Assembly (NCBI GenBank): GCA_905182405.1
Contig: CAJJBQ010000002.1
Span: forward strand, 1,598,483 to 1,662,482
Length of the DNA stretch: 64,000 bases
Origin: Akkermansiaceae bacterium
Lineage (GTDB): Bacteria > Verrucomicrobiota > Verrucomicrobiia > Verrucomicrobiales > Akkermansiaceae
Reading direction: 5' to 3'
The notes beneath the pieces were generated by a model. It searched no databases. It worked only from the letters and a program-made list of their open reading frames with translations, and had not been told where the DNA came from. Position numbers and translations under genes: made by a program. Positions 1 through 7,446 of this stretch are shown here, piece after piece. Every line of letters begins with the position of its first letter. The stretch's first letter is position 1.

Positions 1-75
1 CAGGATTTGGTTCCTGTTAGGGTTTTTTAGCCGTTATTGGTCAAACACCCCAAAGTTACCTGATAATGCCCTCAT

Positions 76-1662
76 CTAACGCATCGAAACAACTCTCGCA
101 GCCAGGGCCTTCTCGGCCTTGGCGCGCCACATCAGTGACTCTTGGGACCTCTTCTTGTGGAAAGAACTCATCGTGAGGTTTTGAAATCGGTAGGACTGAG
201 CTTTAGATCCGGAAAGAATATCGCGATAGTAGCTGGAATACTGCTTTTTGAGATCAGCCTTGCTGAGCCCAATCTTCCGCTCCCTTAGCTCCTCATTCAT
301 TTTCAAGAGATCTTGCACCGCTCGCATATTGCTATTTTCTCGAAAGATATCCATGGCTGTGACCCCTTCGCCGACGAGGGTATTCAGCCGAAGTCCGCTA
401 CCTGAGGGCTGCAGCATCGACAACGTAAAGATCAAGCGAGTCACTCGATCTATTTCTTCGATCGCCTTAGGTTCCTTCAAAAAATCGAAGACCGTCGTCG
501 TCTTCCATTCAATGGGCCGATCAAGACGAGCCGCAAAGCGTCGGACCTTTGTGAAACGAGTTGATTGTGCCCAGACATCTGTTCGTGCCGCAATGGCATG
601 GGTCACCACGCCCAATGCCACTGAAGTGTCTCTCTCGACGATCGCTCCACCGCTATTGCCCTGAATGATTTCGGCCGTCACTTCGAAAGAACTATCGCCA
701 ATTCCATTCACCGTTCCCTCTGCTTGATTGACCACTCCTCCTCCGGAATTTCCAAAGGCTGTAATTCCCACCCCATCCTGCACCTGGCCCGACAGCGGAA
801 GTTCCAGGGCATGCTTGGGAACCACCCCGATGGCCAAACGCACAAGGTCCTCGCCCTCAGCGATCTCGAGTCGACCAAAGCTCTTAAATTTCCTCCCATC
901 AGAAGTCGTCACTTCCAGTTGCTTATTTCCGCTCAGCACGTGTGCTGCGGTGTAAAGGTAATAGCCCCCCTTTCCCTCAACAAAGAACCCTGTGCCCACC
1001 CCCTTGTCCCCGGTAATGATGGCGATGGCATCCGCCGCGGCCATCTCGGCCTTTTCCGATCCGTCAGCGTTCCGGGAGGTAAACGGCTCGGGAACTAAAG
1101 ACTCCTTTGAGACCAAAGCATATTTTTTCACCCACTCGCTTGGGGCCGTGTCGACGTTAAGACTGACAGCTCCACCAGCGTGCCTCAGTTTGATTCGTAA
1201 TTCGGTGACCTCGCTAATCACAACATCCTTATAGATTTTCCCTGAAGGGATTTTCAACGTCGCGAGCTTCGTCCCCTCAGCTTTCGCCCGAATCTTTAAG
1301 ATATATTTTTTACGATATTCCTCAAATTCCTTTTGCAGATCTTCCAGAGTTTTCTCAAGTTCTTCAATCTTACTCTCCGATTTTTTCAAAGTCTCCGTTG
1401 AGCGATCAACGCTTCCCCGAAGGACCTTGTTCTCAATTTTCAGATCCGAAAATTCGCTCTCTGAGATTTTTGGAAGTTCGCTTTCCTCCTCTTTTTCTTC
1501 TTTCTCTAACGGTTCTTCAACAAGGGGAGAATACTCATTCCCTTTCTGCATTTCCTCCATCTGCGCTTGGAGATCGGCGAGCGCAACAGCTTGATCATCT
1601 TCCTGCTTGCACGAGCCAAGAAGCATCGCGAGGAGTCCTATGGAAAGATAATTACTACTCAT
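76..1662 (-). CDS. Trypsin-like serine protease lipoprotein with coiled coil
   Basis: A 528-residue protein. It begins with a lipoprotein signal whose lipobox is LLGSC, with the lipidated Cys at residue 18. An acidic, Lys/Glu-rich coiled coil follows at about residues 22-120, then a small beta-rich region to about 180 and a trypsin-fold domain from about 205. The catalytic triad appears complete: His241 in YTAAHV, Asp272 in GEDLV and Ser337 in QGNSGGA. The coiled coil may tether or oligomerise the protease at an outer or inner membrane. The start at 1662 is chosen because it gives the signal peptide directly. It is divergent from the metal-binding lipoprotein at 1779. Substrate unknown. Confidence 0.85.
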   Translation of the reverse strand: MSSNYLSIGLLAMLLGSCKQEDDQAVALADLQAQMEEMQKGNEYSPLVEEPLEKEEKEEESELPKISESEFSDLKIENKVLRGSVDRSTETLKKSESKIEELEKTLEDLQKEFEEYRKKYILKIRAKAEGTKLATLKIPSGKIYKDVVISEVTELRIKLRHAGGAVSLNVDTAPSEWVKKYALVSKESLVPEPFTSRNADGSEKAEMAAADAIAIITGDKGVGTGFFVEGKGGYYLYTAAHVLSGNKQLEVTTSDGRKFKSFGRLEIAEGEDLVRLAIGVVPKHALELPLSGQVQDGVGITAFGNSGGGVVNQAEGTVNGIGDSSFEVTAEIIQGNSGGAIVERDTSVALGVVTHAIAARTDVWAQSTRFTKVRRFAARLDRPIEWKTTTVFDFLKEPKAIEEIDRVTRLIFTLSMLQPSGSGLRLNTLVGEGVTAMDIFRENSNMRAVQDLLKMNEELRERKIGLSKADLKKQYSSYYRDILSGSKAQSYRFQNLTMSSFHKKRSQESLMWRAKAEKALAARVVSMR

Positions 1663-1778
1663 CTCCCTTCAGAAGATGCAATCTCACCTCGTCTGACAAC
1701 AAAAACTTCATCGCTTTCAATTCGTAAGGCGGTATGATGAGGCACGACCAAATTTATTGGCCGTCGACCCATCAAATT

Positions 1779-2099
1779 ATGAAAATGACCCAACTCCTCC
1801 TCAGCGGGATTGCAGGCCTCGCCCTGACCCTCGTTGCTTGTAATCCGAAAGAGCAGGCTGACGGCACTGCCGCTCCTTCCGGAGAAATGCAGACCGTATC
1901 GATCAAAGTGTCAGGAATGACATGAGGCGTCGGATGCGTGAAGCAAGTGCAGGCTGCACTTGCCAAAGTAGATGGCGTTTCCGGAGCAAATGTCTCCATG
2001 CCTGATTCCGCAGTAGTCACTGGTTCGGCCTCTGCCAAAGATATTATCGCTGCCGTAAACGGGATCCCAAGTGGGAAATACAGCGCCTCAGCGAACTAG
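1779..2099 (+). CDS. Heavy-metal-associated (HMA) lipoprotein, predicted selenoprotein (Sec at TGA 1923)
   Basis: A 106-residue protein if the in-frame TGA at 1923-1925 is read as selenocysteine (residue 49). The start at 1779 gives a lipoprotein signal ending in LTLVAC with Cys21. An HMA metal-binding domain follows. The metal motif reads GMT-Sec-GVGC, where the family has GMTC followed by a second Cys. Downstream of the TGA the frame continues without a break with HMA-like sequence (VKQVQAALAKVDGV) to TAG at 2097. The TGA is therefore at the position of the first metal-binding Cys and not a random nonsense mutation. Likely role: binding or redox handling of a soft metal such as mercury or copper in the envelope. 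A truncated pseudogene is the alternative, but the conserved downstream frame and hairpin argue against it. Confidence 0.82.
1923..1963 (+). promoter_or_regulatory. Putative bacterial SECIS element of the HMA lipoprotein
   Basis: The TGA at 1923-1925 is followed 17 nt later by a perfect 8-bp stem (1943-1950 with 1956-1963) closing a 5-nt loop AGGCT. The loop has a G at its second position. The distance from the UGA to the loop is 25 nt, inside the 16-37 nt range usual for bacterial SECIS elements. The hairpin lies in coding sequence, as expected for bacterial SelB-dependent recoding. Confidence 0.7.
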
Positions 2100-2119
2100 T
2101 CCAAGGACTCCGAGATTTC

Positions 2120-2156
2120 AAAAGCTCCTTTTTCCTCGCGGAATTGGGAGCTTTTT
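2120..2156 (+). terminator. Rho-independent terminator after the HMA lipoprotein gene
   Basis: The inverted pair AAAAGCTCC / GGGAGCTTTTT encloses an 18-nt loop and runs into Ts. It begins 21 nt after the TAG at 2097-2099, which supports that TAG, and not the earlier TGA, as the true end of the gene. Confidence 0.7.
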
Positions 2157-2212
2157 CTGTCTCCAAGCGGTTCTTGCTTCTCGCTAACAACTAGTCTAAT
2201 CCTCCCGCAGTC

Positions 2213-3241
2213 ATGCCAGTCGCGACCCCAGAACAATACAAGCAGATGCTCGATGCCGCCCAACAAGGAGGCTATGCATATCCCGCCATCAACATCACCT
2301 CACTGACCACTGCCAGTGGCGCGCTCAAAGCATTCGCTGAGTCCAATTCCGATGGCATTATCCAGGTTTCCACTGGTGGCGGTCAGTTCGCTTCCGGAAC
2401 AAGTGTTAATGACGCCGCTTTTGGTGCTATCGTCCTTGCTGAGGCCGTCCACACTCTCGCTGAGAAGTATGACATCCTCGTCGGCCTTCACACCGACCAC
2501 TGCCACCCGGACAAAGTAGATTCTTTCCTCCGTCCCCTTCTTGACGCTTCCCGCAAGCGCATCGCCGAGGGCAAAGGCCCCCTTTTCCAATCCCACATGT
2601 TCGATGGCTCCGTAGTGGAACTCGATGAGAACATGAAAATCTCGACAGAACTCCTTAAGGAATGTGTCGAACTCGACATCATCCTCGAAATCGAAGCCGG
2701 CTGCGTCGGTGGAGAAGAAGATGGTCACGACACCTCCGGCCTCCCTGCCGAGAAGCTCTACACCTCTCCCGAGGACATGATGCAGGTATACGAAACGCTC
2801 AACCCAATCGGCCGCTTCATGTTCGCTGCGACCTTCGGAAACGTTCACGGCGCCTACAAGCCCGGTTCAGTGAAGCTCAAGCCCACCATCCTCCGCGACG
2901 GTCAAAAAGTCGTCACCGATAAGTATGGCCCGGAAGCAGAAATGGACCTCGTCTTCCACGGTGGTTCCGGAACCTCTTCGGATGACCTTCAAGAGACCCT
3001 CGACTACGGTGTCGTTAAGATGAACATTGATACTGACACCCAGTATGCTTTCTCCCGCCCCATTGTGACGCACATGTGTGAAAACATCGAGGGCATGCTT
3101 AAGATCGATGGCGAAGTTGGTAACAAAAAGTGCTACGACCCACGCAGCTACCTCAAGAAAGCCGAGCAGTCTCTTTGCGACCGCATGAAGCAGGCTTGCG
3201 ACGAGCTCCGCTCCACCGGAAACACGATCTACAAAGCCTAA
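2213..3241 (+). CDS. fbaA: Fructose-bisphosphate aldolase, class II
   Basis: A 342-residue cytosolic zinc enzyme of glycolysis and gluconeogenesis. It cleaves fructose 1,6-bisphosphate to glyceraldehyde 3-phosphate and dihydroxyacetone phosphate. Seen in the sequence: the metal and active-site block HTDHCHPDK (about residues 98-106), the EIEAGCVGGEEDGHD block, and the phosphate-binding HGGSGT region. The length matches the longer class IIA form. It is monocistronic, with a terminator directly downstream. The start at 2213 gives the expected N-terminus. Confidence 0.95.
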   Translation: MPVATPEQYKQMLDAAQQGGYAYPAINITSLTTASGALKAFAESNSDGIIQVSTGGGQFASGTSVNDAAFGAIVLAEAVHTLAEKYDILVGLHTDHCHPDKVDSFLRPLLDASRKRIAEGKGPLFQSHMFDGSVVELDENMKISTELLKECVELDIILEIEAGCVGGEEDGHDTSGLPAEKLYTSPEDMMQVYETLNPIGRFMFAATFGNVHGAYKPGSVKLKPTILRDGQKVVTDKYGPEAEMDLVFHGGSGTSSDDLQETLDYGVVKMNIDTDTQYAFSRPIVTHMCENIEGMLKIDGEVGNKKCYDPRSYLKKAEQSLCDRMKQACDELRSTGNTIYKA

Positions 3242-3262
3242 CCGGCTCCTGAAATTCCAACA

Positions 3263-3292
3263 AAGGCCCGCCTCACTTGGCGGGCCTTTTAT
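3263..3292 (+). terminator. Rho-independent terminator after fbaA
   Basis: A perfect 10-bp GC-rich stem (3263-3272 with 3279-3288) with a 6-nt loop and trailing Ts, 22 nt after the fbaA stop. Confidence 0.9.
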
Positions 3293-3308
3293 TTACGCTT
3301 TTATCGCC

Positions 3309-4085
3309 ATGTCTGAAGAACAGAAAACCGCCCCTAAGTCCGCTCCAAAACAGCAGGACAACCCGCTCATTGACATCATCGTCAATGTCATCCTCCCTGT
3401 TCTTATCCTGGAGAAATGCAGCGCCAACGAAGGCAAGTTCTGGCATCTCGGACCCTACGTGGCGATGGCTCTGGCCCTCGCCATTCCCCTCGCCTACGGC
3501 ATCTGGCATTTTATCGTCAAAAAGAAGGTCAACGTCTTCTCCGCTGTCGGCGTAGGCAACGTCCTTCTCACCGGCGTCATCACGATCTACCTCTACTCGA
3601 ATGCTGATCCCGCGATCCGGGCCAAGGCTCCGATCCTCTTCGGAATCAAAGAAGCAATCCAGCCCTTGATCCTAGGATCCCTTTTCCTGCTCACGCACAA
3701 TCGCAAGAGCCCGCTCTTTAATGCCTTCATCTACAACGAAGGCATCTTCGACCACTCGCGCATCAACAAAGCGATTGCCGCCAATGAAAAAAAGACGGAA
3801 CTCAAGCAGCTCCTCTGGTCTTCCACTCTTCTCTTCTTCGGATCCTTCTGTCTCTCTGCCGTGATGAACCTCGGACTCGCCCATTGGTTCCTCAGCGGGC
3901 TCGATCCAGCCGCTGCCGATTGGGAGCAGCTCTACAATAAAGAAGTCGGTCGCATCACGAAGTGGGGCTTCCTCGCCATCGGCGGCCCCCTTCTCATCAT
4001 CGGAGGATTCATCCTCGCCCGACTGATCAAGGGACTCAAGAAGCTCACCGGCCTCGAAACCGACCGGATTTTGCAAGCACGCTAG
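3309..4085 (+). CDS. Integral membrane protein, VC0807-like
   Basis: A 258-residue protein with a hydrophilic Lys/Pro-rich N-terminus and about six hydrophobic segments (near residues 24-36, 50-66, 78-95, 105-128, 160-185 and 215-240). The pattern and length resemble the VC0807 family of uncharacterised inner-membrane proteins. No catalytic motif is recognised. It starts 16 nt after the fbaA terminator and converges on deoA, whose stop is 7 nt away. Function unknown. Confidence 0.75.
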   Translation: MSEEQKTAPKSAPKQQDNPLIDIIVNVILPVLILEKCSANEGKFWHLGPYVAMALALAIPLAYGIWHFIVKKKVNVFSAVGVGNVLLTGVITIYLYSNADPAIRAKAPILFGIKEAIQPLILGSLFLLTHNRKSPLFNAFIYNEGIFDHSRINKAIAANEKKTELKQLLWSSTLLFFGSFCLSAVMNLGLAHWFLSGLDPAAADWEQLYNKEVGRITKWGFLAIGGPLLIIGGFILARLIKGLKKLTGLETDRILQAR

Positions 4086-4092
4086 GCTTCGC

Positions 4093-5415
4093 CTAAACGT
4101 CGTCGGCGCCAACCTTTTCGTAGACGACGGGTTGGCCCGCTGCTTGATCAGTGCTCAGAGAAATGGCGTCGCTAATTCTCTTCCGCGCCCTTGCAAGATC
4201 GTCTTCGGTCTTCGCATGAACCCGACAAAGGGCATCTCCCTTTTCGAGATGCTGCCCCAGTTCAACGACGTCTGAAATCCCGACCGAATAATCGATTCCA
4301 TCTTCGGCCCGGCGTCTTCCTCCTCCTAGTTCAAGCACCGCCACACCGAGTTCACGAGTATCGATCCGTGAGACCCATCCGCCGGTCTCAGTGGCAACTT
4401 CCGCCTGAAGCTCCGCGACCGGAAGATACTCCATCGGACGCTCCATAAAATCAGAGGGGCCGCCCAAGCCAGTCACCATCCGGCCAAAGGCTTCCGCAGC
4501 TTTACCGGTATCGAGTGCTGATTTGAGATTTCGTTTCGCCTCATCGCGATTCTCAGCCAGCCCCCCTAAAACAAGGAGCTCGGCAGAAAGACTCATCACC
4601 ACCGTTTCGAGTCGGGAGCGATCTCCCTCGCCTCTTAAAAAGGTCACGGCATCGAGCACTTCGAGTGCATTTCCGGCACTCCCAGCGAGAGGTTCGTTCA
4701 TATCAGTGACCAGTGCGCTCGTCTTCACTCCCGCTCCATTCGCCACTCCAACGATACTTTTAGCGAGAGCCCGCGCATCCGCATACTCCTTCATAAAGGC
4801 GCCACTCCCCGTCTTCACATCCATCACGAGCGCATCAAGCCCTGCCGCTAGCTTCTTCGATAAAATGGAAGCCGTAATGAGATCAAGCGACTCCACCGTC
4901 GCTGTGATATCCCGGGTCGCATAAAACCTCTTGTCCGCTGGAGCGAGGTCACCCGTTTGTCCAATGATGGCCACTCCGCAGCCTTGGACCACCTCACGGA
5001 AAAGTGGATTACTCGGCATCGTCTCATAGCCAGGAATGCTATCAAGCTTGTCGAGAGTCCCACCCGTATGACCCAAGCCTCGCCCCGAAATCATGGGAAC
5101 ATAACCACCACAAGCGGCCACCAATGGACCCAACATTAAAGAAACATTGTCGCCCACTCCCCCGGTGGAATGCTTATCGATCACCGGGCCATCCAGCCCC
5201 CTCCACTCGAGCACTTCCCCCGAATCGCGCATTCCCTCGGTCAGCGTCACTCTCTCATCCAACGTCATCCCTTTAAAATAAACCGCCATCGCAAAAGCCG
5301 CGATCTGCCCTTCCGAGATCGAACCGTCTCCGATTCCCTTGGAAAAAAAAAGAATCTCTTCCGTCGAGAGGATTTCTCCATCCCGCTTCCGTCGAATTAT
5401 TTCCTGTGGGAGCAT
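4093..5415 (-). CDS. deoA: Thymidine/pyrimidine-nucleoside phosphorylase
   Basis: A 440-residue cytosolic enzyme of pyrimidine nucleoside salvage that splits thymidine or uridine with phosphate into base and (deoxy)ribose 1-phosphate. Family signatures are visible: [13 protein letters not shown] (phosphate-binding loop, about residue 80), [20 protein letters not shown], and KTGSGAFM with the catalytic lysine region near residue 200. Length is normal. It probably stands alone. A perfect 14-bp inverted repeat lies about 100 nt before its start. Confidence 0.93.
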   Translation of the reverse strand: MLPQEIIRRKRDGEILSTEEILFFSKGIGDGSISEGQIAAFAMAVYFKGMTLDERVTLTEGMRDSGEVLEWRGLDGPVIDKHSTGGVGDNVSLMLGPLVAACGGYVPMISGRGLGHTGGTLDKLDSIPGYETMPSNPLFREVVQGCGVAIIGQTGDLAPADKRFYATRDITATVESLDLITASILSKKLAAGLDALVMDVKTGSGAFMKEYADARALAKSIVGVANGAGVKTSALVTDMNEPLAGSAGNALEVLDAVTFLRGEGDRSRLETVVMSLSAELLVLGGLAENRDEAKRNLKSALDTGKAAEAFGRMVTGLGGPSDFMERPMEYLPVAELQAEVATETGGWVSRIDTRELGVAVLELGGGRRRAEDGIDYSVGISDVVELGQHLEKGDALCRVHAKTEDDLARARKRISDAISLSTDQAAGQPVVYEKVGADDV

Positions 5416-5516
5416 CTGCGAGCAGCATCTCTAAAATGCCGCCCGGCTCAACTAAAAGGATCAGAATTAGCGCCGGCGACGTAAGAGAAAACTTCATCCT
5501 CCGACTAACTACAGAC

Positions 5517-5554
5517 AAGTCACTAATATTATTAATAAAAAATATTAGTGACTT
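5517..5554. repeat. Perfect 14-bp inverted repeat, AT-rich
   Basis: Arms 5517-5530 and 5541-5554 are perfect reverse complements around a 10-nt A/T loop. It sits in the 166-bp gap between the 3' end of the SASA esterase gene and the 5' end of deoA. It could be a terminator for the minus-strand esterase or a dyad operator for deoA. The length and perfection of the arms and the AT-rich core fit a protein-binding dyad at least as well as a terminator. Confidence 0.6.
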
Positions 5555-5581
5555 ACTTACGCTTCAGGAAACATCAAAAAT

Positions 5582-6898
5582 CTATTCCACGTCTAGTCGG
5601 AAGAACGTAGCATTCTCCGGCGATGTAAATCCGAACTCCAGTTCGCCAGCTGGATTGATGATGGTTTGCTCCAGAGAGAATGGTAGCGGTCTGAAGGTGC
5701 TCAAATCGGTGCTTTTCTGAACCTTGATGGTCATCCGGAACTTCCCCGTCACGGGGTCCTTCGCCAGCAGGGGTGCATCCACATGGAGTGCCTGCACTTG
5801 GGAAGAGGTATAGAGATCGTAACTCGCAGCACTACTTAATATTGCAGAGAAGGTCTGCGTATCATCATGCAAAGGGTCTCCACCGGCATGATACTCAATC
5901 CCATCATCAAACTGATCACCATCAGTATTGGCTTTAGATGGATCGGTGCCCGCTTGAAACTCAAGGGCGGCGGTAAGCCCGTCACCGTCGATGTCATCCT
6001 CCGGCGCAACCAGCGCTAGGGTCGCGCTCGCCATCCTCACTCCCAAACGCTGCATCCCGATCGCCGAGTAATGCGGCCCTGCCGAACTCTCACTTGGAAA
6101 CTCCACGACATGATCCATTCGTAAATCAAGCTCCTGCCCACTGACATAAAGTGTGGTGGCTGGGTGCGCAGCAACATAGTCCTTGAAAGCAATATCCGCC
6201 TCGGCGGTTGCTGAGGAACCTCTCCCCAAACCCATGAATACCACCTTCATATTCGGACTTGAGAACTGGACCTTCAGATCCTCAATAAGGGTCGTGAGTT
6301 CATTATAGTAATTTCCGGGGGGGGTAATTCCAGCTTCCCCTTGACCCCACCACAGGACGTCAACCTCGCCAATCGGGGCAAGCCCCTCAAGCGCTGCCTC
6401 TGCCTGAGTAATCGCGTAATTGTCCACGATCTGATTCCATCCAGAATTCCCGGGCATGAAGGCATTGAGGGTAACCCCGTCAAAACTAGCTTTCGTCATG
6501 ACGACATCATAGTCGGGATTGGCCAGAGTCCAGCCCCCGAAAACCTCGGGCCCCCAGAGACCCATCGAATAAGACGAGGGCCTGACAATGTGCAAATGAG
6601 TTTGATTTGAGTCCCCTGGCTTCCCATACCAAGTGAGCCATGTTCTCGCGAGCCTGCTACCCCTGCCATTCCTTAGATCGGTTGACATCGGAACGGTGAT
6701 ATTGGAACCCAATGTTCCCTTCATATTCGATTGCCCGAGAAGTAGAATATTAAGCGTCTCTGTGGCCCTGACACACGGAACGAAAGAAAAGAAGGAAATT
6801 AAAAGACAGGAAAGCACAACACCACGCGATGATCGAAACACGAATTTTTCGTAGGGAAATCGAGTTAGATTTCTCCAGATCCTTCTTAATATCGTCAT
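5582..6898 (-). CDS. Secreted SASA-type carbohydrate acetylesterase with calcium-binding repeats
   Basis: A 438-residue secreted protein. A long N-terminal basic stretch precedes a hydrophobic signal segment at about residues 28-45. The SGNH-hydrolase domain (SASA/DUF303, CE6-like) follows: the Ser block is LLGQSNM, there is WWGQGEAG, and the His block is HYSAIG. It should remove acetyl groups from polysaccharides or sialic acids outside the cytoplasm. After residue about 300 come thrombospondin type-3-like Asp-rich calcium motifs (DIDGDGLT, NTDGDQFDDG), then a C-terminal beta domain. The start may lie downstream, at the Met before the signal segment. Confidence 0.8.
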   Translation of the reverse strand: MTILRRIWRNLTRFPYEKFVFRSSRGVVLSCLLISFFSFVPCVRATETLNILLLGQSNMKGTLGSNITVPMSTDLRNGRGSRLARTWLTWYGKPGDSNQTHLHIVRPSSYSMGLWGPEVFGGWTLANPDYDVVMTKASFDGVTLNAFMPGNSGWNQIVDNYAITQAEAALEGLAPIGEVDVLWWGQGEAGITPPGNYYNELTTLIEDLKVQFSSPNMKVVFMGLGRGSSATAEADIAFKDYVAAHPATTLYVSGQELDLRMDHVVEFPSESSAGPHYSAIGMQRLGVRMASATLALVAPEDDIDGDGLTAALEFQAGTDPSKANTDGDQFDDGIEYHAGGDPLHDDTQTFSAILSSAASYDLYTSSQVQALHVDAPLLAKDPVTGKFRMTIKVQKSTDLSTFRPLPFSLEQTIINPAGELEFGFTSPENATFFRLDVE

Positions 6899-6992
6899 AA
6901 TTATTCAAACTAGAGGAGGAGGAGATTATTACGATCGTCAATTTTTTTCTCCAAAAAAAAATCATGATCATCACCTATTGACGTGCCGCGTT

Positions 6993-7302
6993 TGAATAAA
7001 TCCGCTGCAGAATATCCAGCCATCTCCAGTATTTCGATAATGCTCATCTCTCTGCAGTCGTGATTTCGGGTTCGTAGATGCTGACTTGCGTCGGGGCAAT
7101 GTCGTTATCTTTGGCGATTTGTTGAATCGCCTTCTGGTTCGCAATCGCATCCCTGGCGACGCGGGCTTTGAATTAGGCACTCAAGGTGCCTTCTTTTTCG
7201 TCGACTCATTTGGTTTCATTTCAGGGGTGTCGCCCCCTAAAAGACCCGCTCAATTCATCAACAAGCTTCTGACTCCGTTTCCTGGGGCCACGGGCCACTT
7301 CA
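6993..7302 (-). mobile_element. Internally deleted relic of the IS3-family element found at 54410-55719
   Basis: About 310 bp. The right part (7079-7302) is closely similar to the start of orfA and the terminal repeat of the IS at 54410-55719, ending in the same TGAAGTGG tip (read on the minus strand). The left part (6993 to about 7078) resembles the other IS end and the last codons of orfB. Most of orfB and part of orfA are missing, so it cannot transpose by itself. No target duplication is obvious. Confidence 0.75.
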
Positions 7303-7446
7303 CCAAGGACAAAAAAAATCTCTGTTCAGGGTAGGGTTAAATTAACTGCCATGGGGCAATCTTCTCCTTACGTAAGAGCCAACCCAAACTGAATTTCTTT
7401 CGAACTTCCAAGATTTGTGCTAGTTTCGTAAAGATTTTGTCACTTC

